64,000 nt of DNA from Xanthostigma xanthostigma. Lineage: Eukaryota > Arthropoda > Insecta > Raphidioptera > Raphidiidae. The stretch's first letter is position 1, and the number at the start of each line of letters is the position of its first letter. The notes beneath the pieces were generated by a model. That model saw nothing but the letters and a program-made list of their open reading frames with translations. It ran no database searches and was not told where the DNA came from. Shown here piece after piece: positions 22,033-32,598 of this stretch. The DNA is taken from the NCBI GenBank assembly GCA_963575645.1, contig OY754466.1, forward strand, positions 12,192,001 to 12,256,000, given 5' to 3'. A program made the translations under genes and the position numbers.

Positions 22033-22459
22033 AAAGGATTTTCATTATACAAAAAAGGATATCACGTGTAATGTTCAAATTGGGATTTAGAGAAACCTGC
22101 AGGCCTGTCTTTGAGCAGAAAAAGATCAAAACATTCTTATATCACCCGCCAGAGCAAGTTTTTGTACAAACCGAATTTTTCAAAAACGTTTTGCTGTAAG
22201 TCCCCATCAATTGCAGGTGTTGATATAATATATAATACATTACCGGAAAGACTTAAAAATATAATAGAAATAAAACCATTTAAAAAGAAATAAAAAACGT
22301 GCTTGTTAAAATACCGGTGTATAAATTGCAAGGATATATTTTTAGTGAGATAATTATTTATAGTTATTTTAGCACTATATTTTATTCATTGCATATGACG
22401 TTTTGTTTCTATATTGTATATATAGTTTCACAAATAAATTGTCTATCTATCTATCTATG
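22033..22459 (+). mobile_element. 5'-truncated CR1-group LINE, second family
   Basis: FIIQKRISRVMFKLGFRETC at about 22041 and, in another frame after a deletion, FLYKPNFSKTFCCKSP and NTLPERLKNIIEIKPFKKK are LINE ORF2 C-terminal sequence. The stop is at about 22291. A ~150-bp 3' UTR with AATAAAT ends in (TCTA)n at 22440-22459. The frame change and missing middle show it is dead. It differs from both other LINEs in the window but keeps the same kind of tail. Confidence 0.8.
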
Positions 22460-23324
22460 TCCTACGTTCTAGCTATGGAATTTCAACCAGAAAACTGGCA
22501 TACGAAGTACGCACAGCGTTTCGCGCGACAAAAATATTGCTTGATTGACAGAACTGTATCACGGAGTGTTTCTGAACTGTGGCAACATCAACGTGAGGGA
22601 ATTGTTGTTTTAGACTACAGAGTTTTAGGTTCAGGGTAAATTAAGTGGTTTTAAAGTTCAAGTTGAGAGTTATGTAAGTCTTCTTCGCCCGAAGAGAAGG
22701 AGATGAAGTTTTAACTCATAACATTTCATTCATTATTAACGTTCCTTTATACGGTACTTGTATATGCTTCAAAATTGATATCTATAAATAATATTGAGCT
22801 TGAGAATAACCGAGAGTGCAACGGTGGCGTTGTTAATATGTTCCCCCCAGTTCCAGGTTCTAATCTAAAAACCGATAAACATTGAATTAGATACTCAATT
22901 TATTAAAAAATTAGTGGCTCAGTCTGGTTCGCCCGGATTTGTAGATTGCCTATTAAAGATATAGACATATTATGCTGCAACGGACTTTCTTATAGAGTAA
23001 TAGAATAATAACCGTATTTGCCTGGCGTTGTGTTTTTATTTATGTTTAATAGAATAAGAATTAATACTATTCCGGCCAAAATAACTTTGCATATTTTAAA
23101 TCTGTGATATCTTCTAAGATACTCATTTAAATCAGGCAGCCTATGACCCGCGGGTCACCGAATGACCCATTTGATAATTTCAAGGGACCCACTTTAGTTC
23201 CGAAAATAAAGTATAAAATATAAAAATAAATTATAAAACATAAACATGAAACAAACTTTTTGAGAATTAAAAAAAAATGCAAATAGATACTAAGAACAAT
23301 ATTTTAGTTCGATTACCATAGAGA
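22460..23324. other. Unassigned stretch with one short open segment
   Basis: After the LINE tail, about 59 codons (22460-22639) stay open, including MEFQPENWHTKYAQRFARQK. I do not recognise it. It lacks a convincing upstream context, so exon or transposon remnant are both possible. CAGGCAGCCTATGACCCGCG near 23135 looks like a hAT terminus without a visible partner. Confidence 0.35.
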
Positions 23325-23695
23325 AAAACGTGTCTGTTGTCTGACTCTGAACAGAATGACGCCATGCTGGTTTGTGGGCATTTGTTCAAGTCACCCACGT
23401 GACAAGATACTGCTTCCTGATTGGTTCGTGCTCATTCCTAGCTGCGGACCTAGCAAGGAAAATAGCCCCTGTTCTAATTTTAAAACCTATCTTGTGAGAT
23501 AGCAGGCGAGTCCGCAGTGACGTTATTTCCAGCTTCGTATCCAGTCTGCCGGCCAGCAGAACTCCGAGCAGGGGCTATTTTTTTTGCTTACTTTGAGCAA
23601 ACACCAATCAGGAAGCAGTAACGTGTCACGTGGACAACGTGAACAAACGCCCACAAACCCACATGACGTCATTCTGTTCAGACAACACGCGTTTT
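23325..23695. mobile_element. Inverted-repeat element with ~140-bp arms
   Basis: The left arm (GTTGTCTGACTCTGAACAGA, GGTTTGTGGGC, ACTGCTTCCTGATTGGT, AAAATAGCCCCTG) is mirrored on the right (23563-23695). The arms differ at many positions, so the element is not young. The GC-rich centre has no coding capacity. No target duplication was determined. Confidence 0.78.
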
Positions 23696-23853
23696 GCTAG
23701 CGCACTAGATCCATCCACAAAGCAAACTTGAAAAAAGCACATAAAAGCAATAAAGAAAACCAGCGATAGAAAACTGGTAGTCAAATCCAGCGGCAAATCT
23801 AGCCTCGTGTGCAGCAGCGGCCTTAACTTCGCCACTTCTTATGCTATTCATAT

Positions 23854-24192
23854 TAGAGCTGTAACAAACCGTATGTATTCGTTACTGAGTAACGAGTACA
23901 TCGTCTGACTCGAAGTAACGAATCGTTACTTACAAATTCATTTCGTTACTCGCATCTTTCGCATCCATGTCAGTTCGACACGTTTGATGCGGTTATACGA
24001 ACGAAGTCATACCGTATCACGTATGCGACGCGCCTCTATGCGATGGTACATGTTTGATGCTGTTAGTGGGTACACGATTGTATGTCGTATGAAAAGTAAC
24101 GAGTAACGTAACGATACGAAAGTAACGGGTACTGGTTCTTTAAGTAACTAATACATACAAGGACACAATTTCTCGTTACTTATACAGCTCTA
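23854..24192. mobile_element. hAT-type non-autonomous element, 339 bp, perfect 8-bp duplication
   Basis: The ends TAGAGCTGTAACAAACCG and (complement) TAGAGCTGTATAAGTAACG are inverted, with ATTCATAT at both flanks. The interior is built from CGTTACT / AGTAACG motifs in both directions, probable transposase-binding repeats. A second copy is at 35923-36263. Confidence 0.93.
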
Positions 24193-24200
24193 ATTCATAT

Positions 24201-24790
24201 TATTAATAGGTTTAAAAATCAGTGTCGTGGAAAATGTTGTCAAAATTCAGTGATATAATTTATACTCAGCGACTTTGTTAAATTCAATTAGTTCACATTT
24301 GATGTCAACATTGAAAAATACTATTATCTATCAAAGTTAAAACGAAGCTTCTAATTAAACAACTGGTGATTTTGTCACGTTGAACTTGTAATTACAGAGG
24401 ATGTCAAATTATTTCTAATTAATTAAAAAGTTTATATACCCATTGGTGGAGAACAAATGACGGTCGACGAAAGTGAAAAGTAGCTATTTCACATTTTTAA
24501 TTACGAATTCTCTGTTATTTTATTTCATGCTAGCATCAGTCACCCGCTCTGACCATTAATCATCAAAGTTGCTAATTGCTTCTGACGTAATGCATATATA
24601 ACTCTTTCAACTATATTCATATGTTTCTGTTCTCGAGTCACACAACGGCTGACAGTAGCTCTGATTTTCCACCTTTCACACCATATTTGCTTGAAAAAAT
24701 AATCTTTATAAGTATATAAAATTTCGGTGTCCGTATGTGTTCGTAATTCTTCCTCTCGTAAACGTCTTGATAGATCTGGATGGTTCATAG
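24201..24790. other. Non-coding stretch
   Basis: The 82-codon minus-strand frame at 24540-24788 has no recognisable domain. No bounded element was seen. Confidence 0.4.
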
Positions 24791-24798
24791 CTATAGCT

Positions 24799-25057
24799 CA
24801 GGCCTGGGCAAATGACGGTCCGCGGTCCGGATCCGGGCCGCAGTAGACTTTAAGAGCGAAAATAGTTTGCCAATATAATTTGACGCATAAAAAATTTTAG
24901 TAAAATAGTAAATAGTAAGGATCACAAAAGACGAAAAAAGACCTATTTGTTGCGGAAATGAAACGATCTTTTTTTTGCTCTCCATCCAAATTTTTGGCCC
25001 ACGGTCAAATTTTGATCAGCAATGTAGCCCCACGATCAATAGATTTGCCCGCCCCTG
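24799..25057. mobile_element. hAT-type non-autonomous element, 259 bp
   Basis: The ends CAGGCCTGGGCAAATGACG and (complement) CAGGGGCGGGCAAATC are inverted, flanked by CTATAGCT/CTATACCT (7 of 8). The subterminal GGTCCGCGGTCCGGATC and GGCCCACGGTC strings are typical of the widespread animal hAT short elements. Confidence 0.88.
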
Positions 25058-25065
25058 CTATACCT

Positions 25066-25329
25066 GAACCCGGTAGGTGGCACATGTTGACGATATCCAG
25101 AATTATTTTATAATTTTATCCCGACCTTTTTTTAAAATTTTATTTTTGGATTTCTCACATAAAAAACATGATTCCAAATTTTCAGCCTCCCAGCACTTCT
25201 TAATATTTTTTAATTCAATAATTTTTTATATTCATGACACTAAATAATGAGCATTTCATTCATAACTGACCGTTAATTTGCTTACCGGGTCTACTATTAT
25301 TCTATAAACAGTATAAATCACCACAAGAA
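25066..25329. other. Non-coding stretch
   Basis: AT-rich with no recognised feature. Confidence 0.45.
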
Positions 25330-25970
25330 GGGCCGAAAGTTTGATATTCTTGCACTGCGCGCCACGAAATCAAACTTTCGGTCACTGTGAGACATACTAC
25401 TTTGCTTCATACGTCGGTCGTAAGAACGCTTATTAAATACATGAATTAATTAATTACTTATTAATTACATAAAAACACAGATAAATTCCAAGCAAGCAGC
25501 TTTGAACTTATACGTAAAAACACGAATGACAGCTGTTCGCGACTATTAGCTAAAATGTAATAAGGTTGCTATGGAAACAACGCAGCTAAACAACAGTTGA
25601 TAGGTTATTTGTGCTTTATTGCCGCCCGAACGTACGTATATAGTGCCCGCGGTAAGAATTGAAGTCAGGCGCGTCATAATATGGTAGTGAACGCCTACTT
25701 GCTCGCAGACAGTGGCGTGTGGAATAAATTCGACATATCCATTTATAGCGGTAGATATAGTGGTAGAATAAAAATAAACACTCGACGCACATGGATCTCC
25801 GAAACAGCCAATAGCAAGCTAAAAGGCGGGCGCAATGCGTTCACGTCACTATGACGCAGCTATTCTACTTTTCGCATCATTGCGTGTAATCCCACCAATG
25901 CGTAAATGTTAGACTTACTGCCTAACATTAATTGATGTACTTTCGATCGAGGTATAAAGAAAATATAATA
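25330..25970 (-). repeat. Repeat with GGCCGAAAGT palindrome, copy 2
   Basis: Inverted relative of 14341-14720, sharing the terminal hairpin (25331-25385), TTAATTACATAAAAACACAG, CTGTTCGCGACTATTAGCT and, near 25885, GCGTGTAATCCCACCAATGC. It extends further than copy 1 and ends with the GATCGAGGTAT block seen in the 13.7 kb inverted repeat. A GC-rich internal segment around 25620-25860 is unique. Confidence 0.65.
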
Positions 25971-26019
25971 TGTGAGCCATTGTAGGACGCCTGGTAGATA
26001 TGAAACATAAATTCAAGCG

Positions 26020-26460
26020 AAATTCTATATTAATTAAATTTCGCCTTGTCAACTAACAAAATTCAATTAGGTAACTAAATATCGTCCTGTAACTAATTTT
26101 TCCACTGTCAACTAACGAAATTATAGGAACTAAATATCGCATTATCAACTAACGAAATTCTAGGAATTAAATATCACCCTGTAACTAAATTTTGCCGTCA
26201 TCTTGTTGTCGCCTACAAAATCCAAGTTACAATCCACCGCATACACAAAGCAATCGTCACGCGCTGTCATCTAACGAAATACTATAGTAACTAAATTTCC
26301 TCCCTGTTATCTAGATGTCGCCTTCAACTAAAGCCACGATTAATCCAAAGCACACGAACGTTACATCGTCCTATAAAAGTGTCGCGTCAATTTGACGGTT
26401 TTAATCCCAACCAAACGCGTCATTAGACGTCTCACATCAAAAATATTGTCCTTAATTAAG
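26020..26460 (+). repeat. Tandem AACTAAATATCGC units plus repeat related to 18420-18900
   Basis: From 26035 to about 26200, phrases like GTCAACTAACGAAATTCTAG and GGAACTAAATATCGC are reiterated three to four times. The downstream 250 bp match 18525-18700. Together they may be one degenerate element with an expanded internal array. Confidence 0.55.
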
Positions 26461-27142
26461 TTCAATTTAAGTGTAACATTGCAAGAGAAAAAATAAATTT
26501 AAACTCTTCCGGCTACTTCTCAACCACAAACATCTCATCAATATATCTTCATCATTGCCAGCTGCATCCGTATCCACCGTATACACACCATCATCATCGT
26601 CTCAAACATCATAATCAAGATCATCTTACAACTACAGAATACATCATCATCCAAGTGTTTACAATTTAACCAAATAATATAACGCATATAGCCACGCTGC
26701 TGTGCGTTTACAAATTAAAAAAAATAAGTTTAAACATATTATGTTCGTACACGTAATTACAATAATAATAGCATTACATTTCAGGAGAAAGAGAAAACCC
26801 GAAAAAAGAAATTGTGAGGATGTAAGGGAGGAACAGTGATAGGGCAATGACGGGTCGGTTAATTAAATGTTTTATTCATATTCCAAAAATTAAATGTTAC
26901 TTTACAAAACGAGTTATATTTCCTCATAAAAGTATAATTATATCTACAGACTGAGAGTAAACTTCAGAGCCGAGAACAATAATCATAATAAAAGGAGGAG
27001 TGAAATGTTTAACACCAAACCGACACTTTGCTTCCACCGTAAACTTTTCTAATAACAGATATTTGAAGGGGAATTTTTGCTTATATTTTTAACGTTTTAT
27101 AACATCGAATATAAACGATTCTCTAATTTTTAGACGCGAATA
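26461..27142. other. Non-coding stretch
   Basis: An ATCATCAT-rich segment occurs at 26530-26655. No gene was recognised. Confidence 0.45.
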
Positions 27143-27150
27143 GCGTAAGC

Positions 27151-27425
27151 CAGGGGTTCCCAAAGTTTTAATAATTGCGACCCACTTTTTAGAAACTCAA
27201 TTTACAGTGGCCCAGCTCATTCTCGGCGCACTGAATTTCTCAGAACTACTTGACTATAGCCAGAAAAGATATCTCCAACAAAAAAAAACTTTTTATTTCA
27301 TTTTGTTTACGCTTATTTTAACGTCATCGCTACGGACAGCACACATTTTTGTCAAAAATATACATTCAAGATCTTGTCGCGACCCAGCAAAAATCGATTC
27401 GCGACCCACAGTTTGGGAAAAATCA
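27151..27425. mobile_element. hAT-type non-autonomous element, 275 bp, perfect 8-bp duplication
   Basis: The left end CAGGGGTTCCCAAAGTTTT and right end ACAGTTTGGGAAAAATCA are inverted, though the last right-hand bases have drifted. GCGTAAGC flanks both sides. GCGACCCAC strings near both ends are characteristic of a large animal hAT short-element group. The 74-codon frame inside is incidental. Confidence 0.88.
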
Positions 27426-27609
27426 GCGTAAGCTAATGCGCCTATATACTACATTCCTGTTGTCTGAGTGAATCTGTATGTCACGATTTTTTCTATCAAG
27501 CGTCACTCTCAAACAGCTCAATTTTAAAAAAAGTTTTTTTTGTTCTGTTCGATTCTAACGTCGCTCGATTTTTAAATTGTGGCTTCATTTTTCTCATATC
27601 TTTCTATTC

Positions 27610-28762
27610 CAGGGATCACCAATTAGTTTCATTGCGGGTCCGTTTAAAAAATAAATATAGGTACATCTGTCGCGGTCCGTTTGGTAGATGATGACTAGCA
27701 ACCAAGATTTATAATATCAATTAAAAAAAATGGTTGTCTGTAAAGTCGGTTTACGGACGATAGTTTTACGTGATAACGTATTCCGTAATACATAACCTAA
27801 ACCTCCCAAAATTTGGTTTCAATCCGCTTATCCTTGGTGTCGGAATGATAAGAAATGTCAAAAGTGACGTTTGCAACTTACAAAGTATTATATGTTCTAA
27901 TAATAATTAGTTATTCCAATACTTAACTTAGCAGGCTTTGCATTTCACAATATACTAATGTCAAAAAATTGAATTAAACATTAGAAATGCAGCTGTTTTC
28001 ATGTTAAGACAAGACATACGTTTGCTTCTTATTTCCATGTACGGCAAACAAAGACAACCGACCGCGTCGCGCCATGCATTACACAACATTGCATTTATAC
28101 AGCTATTTTTCTATATTTTGTATAAAATATTTTTCTATATAAATTTGTATAAAAAAACTGTTTAGGCAAATTCTGTTATACGAAATCTATGTAAAATGTT
28201 CTCCTCTTTCGTTTAAGACTGGTTTCAAACCGATCTGATTTAAATTGAGCGAGAAATTAGCAAAAAGCACGCACAGGGTCAGGCGGAACGTTAGGAATGT
28301 TACGTTACACTTTTTCGAACATGCAGCCGGTGTTTTATCAATTTATAATATTGGTGATTCATCAATTTATAAGACGTTATCACGTCAAAAATAAAACAAA
28401 AAGAACTCTGAATATTTTTTATTAAGGATACATCTAATTAAAAAATTGCAAAGTAATTAATGTTTATTTTCATAATTATTGTTTTGAATTTTCATATTGC
28501 AGGTACTTGAAAAAGTCTAAATCGTCGTACATTAATAAATAACTTTTTGTCCACAATCCTGCGATTTTTCTTATTAATTAAGTACGTAATATTAATGCGA
28601 AAAATGACATTTTTTACTCTGAACAATCTGTCTGAAGTCTGGAGGTAAGATGGTGCAAGCTATTGTCGCATTAAATATTGATATTCTTCGAGTCTTCTGG
28701 ATCCGCAGAAAATAGGTCGGCGGTTCAGATCCGGACCATGGTCCGCCATTTGGCAACCTCTG
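27610..28762. mobile_element. hAT-type element interrupted by another element
   Basis: The ends CAGGGATCACCAATTAG and (complement) CAGAGGTTGCCAAATGG are inverted, flanked by TTCTATTC/CTCTATTC (7 of 8). The interior keeps GCGGTCCG and GGTCCGCCA strings near the ends. The GACGTTATCACGTC-family element at 27731-28389 sits inside and must be the later insertion. No transposase remains. Confidence 0.82.
27731..28389. mobile_element. GACGTTATCACGTC-family element, nested single-unit copy
   Basis: It is collinear with 8170-9077 over TGTCTGTAAAGTCGGTTTAC, GACCGCGTCGCGCCATGCA and GACGTTATCACGTCAAAA, but has the right-hand segment only once. High similarity to the other copy implies both are fairly recent. 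Confidence 0.78.
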
Positions 28763-29070
28763 CTCTATTCCATGGTTACAGCTTTTTAGCGTCAAGACAA
28801 GAGACACGATTATATTAAAATATAATTGATTTCTTCTTTAATTTGCCGGACAATATTTTCATTGCAATGTCACATTTTTGAAAATTAAATTATTTCATTT
28901 ATGAGTTTATTAGCTAACGAATATAATCAAATTCAAAAGGCTTCCAGTAAAAGTATAAATTATAATACGAATAAAATGAACATAATGTCGATATATTTAA
29001 ATTATTCTAGGGTTGAGCGATACTCGATACTACAAATGAAGCGTCAAAATAAAACTCTCTTTTCACCAGC
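28763..29070. other. Non-coding stretch
   Basis: No gene or element was recognised. The small plus-strand frame at 28901-29191 is lysine/isoleucine-rich and featureless. Confidence 0.4.
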
Positions 29071-29290
29071 ACCTTTTTATATAGGCAATCTACAAATCCG
29101 GGCGAAAGTTATAAAAATTATAATTAATAAAAAATATTTGTTCAGTTCGCAGAGTTTACGAAAAGACTTCTCTATTTTTTACTCCTTATAACATCAGCTA
29201 TCTGCCAGTGAAAGTTTCGTCAAAATCGGTCCAGTTGTTTCAAAGATTAGCCGAAACAAACAAACAGACAGACAAAAACTTTAAATTTTT
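29071..29290 (+). repeat. Retroposon-like repeat with AAACAGACAGACAAAAAC end
   Basis: GGCAATCTACAAATCCGGGC near 29084 recurs inverted at about 22935-22965. GTCAAAATCGGTCCAGTTG and the (ACAG)n-like tail are common in insect LINE and SINE 3' regions. The family is not assigned. Confidence 0.45.
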
Positions 29291-30692
29291 TTTTGTTATA
29301 AATATCGTATATATCTACTTTCATATGCATTTAGTAAAAAGCTGTTATTTTGATATTACAAACGACATTTCAATTTTATTTATATATGTATAGAGAGGTA
29401 CATAAACATAAAAAATGTGATAAAAACTGAAAATGCGCTCTAGGAATCTTTAAAAGTGTTTAATTATAGACTAAGTTACGATTTTATTTATTTGTATTAA
29501 TTGAGCTAACGTCTGTATAATTCATTAAAAAACAACTCTCGCAGTATGTGAATTTTGTAATCCGTTATTATATATACAGACAGGAGAATCCTAGTATACA
29601 ATATGTAATATATTAAATATTACACACGCTCCAATTTTGTTTATTTGTATGGGCTATGTGCGGAGGCGGAGTCACAAATTTATCGATGCGAGCGTTTGTG
29701 GTGAGCACTAAGGGAAACTTCCAACTCAAATTTTCCGTATGTCAGTGAGCAATTTTTATTAAAAGTGAAAATAGTTATAATTTTATAAAGTTTTTTAATT
29801 ACAAAGAAAACATGGGCAAAACTAGGCTTGTTGTGTTTCGGGCTGTTGCGCTGATGACCATTTAAGTAAAATAAAGACCATCGGCGCCATAATTTGACGT
29901 TACGCTGTCAGTGTAAACAAATTAATTGTTTATATATTGTACATCATAATTGATAAATAAATAATTCTCAAGTACCTTTTATGTTATGCTATTTATATAT
30001 TTATATGGTTTACAATTTGAATTGTATTGTATTCTTTATTACATTTTTTGAAATAACTACTAACAACTAAAGTTTTTAACTTATCACCATAGAAACATGT
30101 CGCGATTTGTGAAAAGTGAGTTAAATAATTCTCTATTACCCACTAGCAGCGCTAGTAGGCTTCGTGCACACAGCATATGACGAAAAAAAAATGGTACACT
30201 TTTAGTAGTTTGTTCTGTCGATTGTTCTTTTTCCGAACACAGCGGAACCAATCTCTGTTGCGCAGAGGCTGTCTCATATCCTTTTCTGGGTAGCTTACGG
30301 GATCTGCCCTTGACAGATTTTTAATCCCAATCCTGTTGAACTGTTTGTGAAATCCGCATGGCAACAAACATGCAACAACAAAGATTAGTGAGAGTGAATC
30401 CTTAATCTAAGAAAGCAATCCCGAAAGCACACTCCATGCAATAAACAACGATAAGTGTAATTAAACTGGCAATTAAATAAGCAAGCACTTTGATTACAAA
30501 ACCGAAACAACTTAATATTAATTAAAGTGGAGTGAATCTGAACACGAGAGAGAATGCGAACATGTGTCAGGTAAAACGAGGGAAAAGGAAAGACATATAA
30601 TATGCATGCAACAATAATAATTGCAGTAAATAGATAGGTCTCACGCACTACTGGTTAATGACAAGAATGTGTTAATTAGAACCAGTAATATA
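29291..30692. other. Non-coding stretch with one inverted-pair module
   Basis: The segment at about 29645-29900 is moderately GC-rich, including a short ATGGGCAAAACTAGGCTTG frame that stops after 18 codons; I cannot tell host exon from repeat. Positions 30075-30175 (CCATAGAAACATGTCGCGAT, ACCCACTAGCAGCGCTAGTA) recur inverted at 59345-59440. Confidence 0.4.
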
Positions 30693-31373
30693 CACTGTTA
30701 AAAATTTTTGTAAAACTACCTTTTTACTAAACAATTGCATAGTAAAATTACAAACTCTTGTATTGTATTGGAATTTTAACACGCATTTGTTGTAATATTA
30801 CATTTTGTAATAGCTATAGTACTAAGCAGGTTGCAATTTTACAATTTTTTTGTATTCGTCAGATACTTATTGTAATTTTACAATCCTAAGTTGTAGGATT
30901 AAATCTAAAGTTTTGTAAAATTTCTATACATATTCGGAATTTAATTTTACCACAATTATCAGTAAAATTACTAACCAAAATTTGCAATCATAATTACAAG
31001 AAATGATTGGAAATTTACAAATCATTGTTTTTTTTAATTCTGTTTGCATTTTTACAATATTTCATTCTAGTCATGAGCGCTATCTGTTTTTACAATCCTC
31101 AATTGTAATTTCGAGTCTAAAATTTTGTAAAATTTCTAGATTTAATTTACATTTGACTTAGTAAAATTACGAATAATGTATAGTAATATTAATAAACATA
31201 GTTCTAGTAAATGATTAGTAATTTTGCGACTGATGATTTGTAATAATTTGAAACTGAGTTGTAATAAGTTGTGTAGTAAAATTACAAGACTTAGTTCCAC
31301 AATTTCAAAAATGTGGTGCGTAAAAACTTCTTACACAAATTTAGTAAAATTACTATGGAAATTTTTAACAGTG
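30693..31373. mobile_element. TA-flanked inverted-repeat element rich in GTAAAATTAC, 681 bp
   Basis: The ends CACTGTTAAAAATTTTTG and (complement) CACTGTTAAAAATTTCC are inverted and bordered by TA. The interior repeats GTAAAATTAC or its complement about ten times in both orientations. TA flanks suggest a Tc1/mariner-like origin, though the CACTG start also resembles CMC-type ends. No coding capacity. Confidence 0.8.
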
Positions 31374-31387
31374 TAGGTACTAGAGTA

Positions 31388-31879
31388 TACAGATTGTATC
31401 AAATCAAAACGGTCCATAGGACATTCTGTGTGTAAGACAGAGACGATATATAAAGATCTAAAGCAGTAAGTAAGAATGAGATAAATGATCGCTAATATAG
31501 TTACTGTGGTTACGTAAATAAATAATTACCTAAGTACACTGTAAATCTTTTTACCATTTCATCAATTAAAATAACTACAAATAAATTTATTATGTTGGCG
31601 GTTGAATTACCACCATAAAACCATTTAATTATTTGGATTTTTTCCCGAACAATATAAATAGCCATTTTATCAATAATTTCACTAGTGAATACTGACATTT
31701 CATAAAATTGTGATTTTTACTGTAGAAAACAAAGACGATACTATCAGATTGTATAGCCACAGTAACTATTAGCGATCATTTATCTCATTCTTACTTACTG
31801 CTTTAGTGCTTTATATAATATCGTCTCTGTCTTACACACATAATGTTCTATGGACTGTTTTGATTTGATACAATCTGTA
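31388..31879. mobile_element. Long-TIR element, probably Tc1/mariner-like, 492 bp
   Basis: Inverted arms of about 118 bp (TACAGATTGTATCAAATC, GTAAGACAGAGACGATAT, AAGTAAGAATGAGATAAATG) are closely similar. TA borders both ends. The centre includes a small minus-strand frame (31510-31698) of no recognisable kind. It lies 14 bp from the previous element. Confidence 0.8.
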
Positions 31880-31952
31880 TAGTATACTATAGAATAAAAA
31901 AATATTAATGAAAAAAACTGTACTAAAAAGGAAAAAAAAATAATAATTTAGG

Positions 31953-32011
31953 ATCATAATTATTAAAGCGTGGACTTTATTATTCATAGCCCACGCTTTT
32001 ATAATTATGAA
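31953..32011. repeat. Short foldback around AAGCGTGG
   Basis: ATCATAATTATTAAAGCGTGG is complemented by CCACGCTTTTATAATTATGA, with a 16-base loop. The AAGCGTGG core is shared with the 7027-7333 foldback, suggesting a deleted relative. Confidence 0.6.
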
Positions 32012-32042
32012 CGTAAGTAATTAATTAAAACCATTTTTAGGT

Positions 32043-32180
32043 GTACAGTAAAACTCGTGTATTTTCAAACGATTCCGCGCGGTTTCATCCCCTGGCAAAA
32101 CATCCCCCGACAAAATATCTTATCAGCAAAACTGGTGTAGAATTACTGTATTATTATCTCACTTTGTATACACGACCCTG
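32043..32180. repeat. Repeat with pogo-like start TACAGTAAAACTCG
   Basis: TACAGTAAAACTCGTGTATTT resembles a pogo-type terminus. The block CTGGTGTAGAATTACTG...CTCACTTTGTATAC is found inverted at about 16453-16490. It probably belongs to one or two decayed elements with unclear limits. Confidence 0.4.
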
Positions 32181-32440
32181 TAATTGTTTTTTAAAGAAAT
32201 CACCCTCTCCCCCAACGCATTTCCCTTTTCACTGTAAATATACTATCGCTAACTACTAACTACCAACTTGGAACAATCTGTATTGAGTATTCACGTACCT
32301 ATAATATTATAATACGCATTTATATTTTATATGTATGGTGAACGTTTAGCCTCGAGCTAGCACAACATATTTTGTTACGTAAACGTATTAAGGCCCATTT
32401 AACCAGCATATATATTGTCAACTACCTACCATTTTGTTGT

Positions 32441-32598
32441 ATATGTTACCGGCCAAACCTGATTTCAGGACAAACTAGTTTGGCCTAGGCCAACCTAGTT
32501 CTACAATCAGTTTGGCCTAAGCCAAACTAGTTTGTCCTAGTATGAATAGTAGGCCAAACTAGTTTGTCCTGAAATCGGGTTTGTCCGGTAACATATAA
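32441..32598. repeat. Foldback element of AAACTAGTTT units
   Basis: TATGTTACCGGCCAAACCTG and its near-complement close the element, with TA outside both ends. ACAAACTAGTTTGGCC or its complement is reiterated four times, each itself palindromic, so several hairpins are possible. Confidence 0.78.

Noticed and set aside
22403-22639. 78-codon plus-strand frame as a host exon
   Set aside because: It starts inside the LINE 3' UTR and tail; the downstream part is unrecognised and unsupported by other exons.
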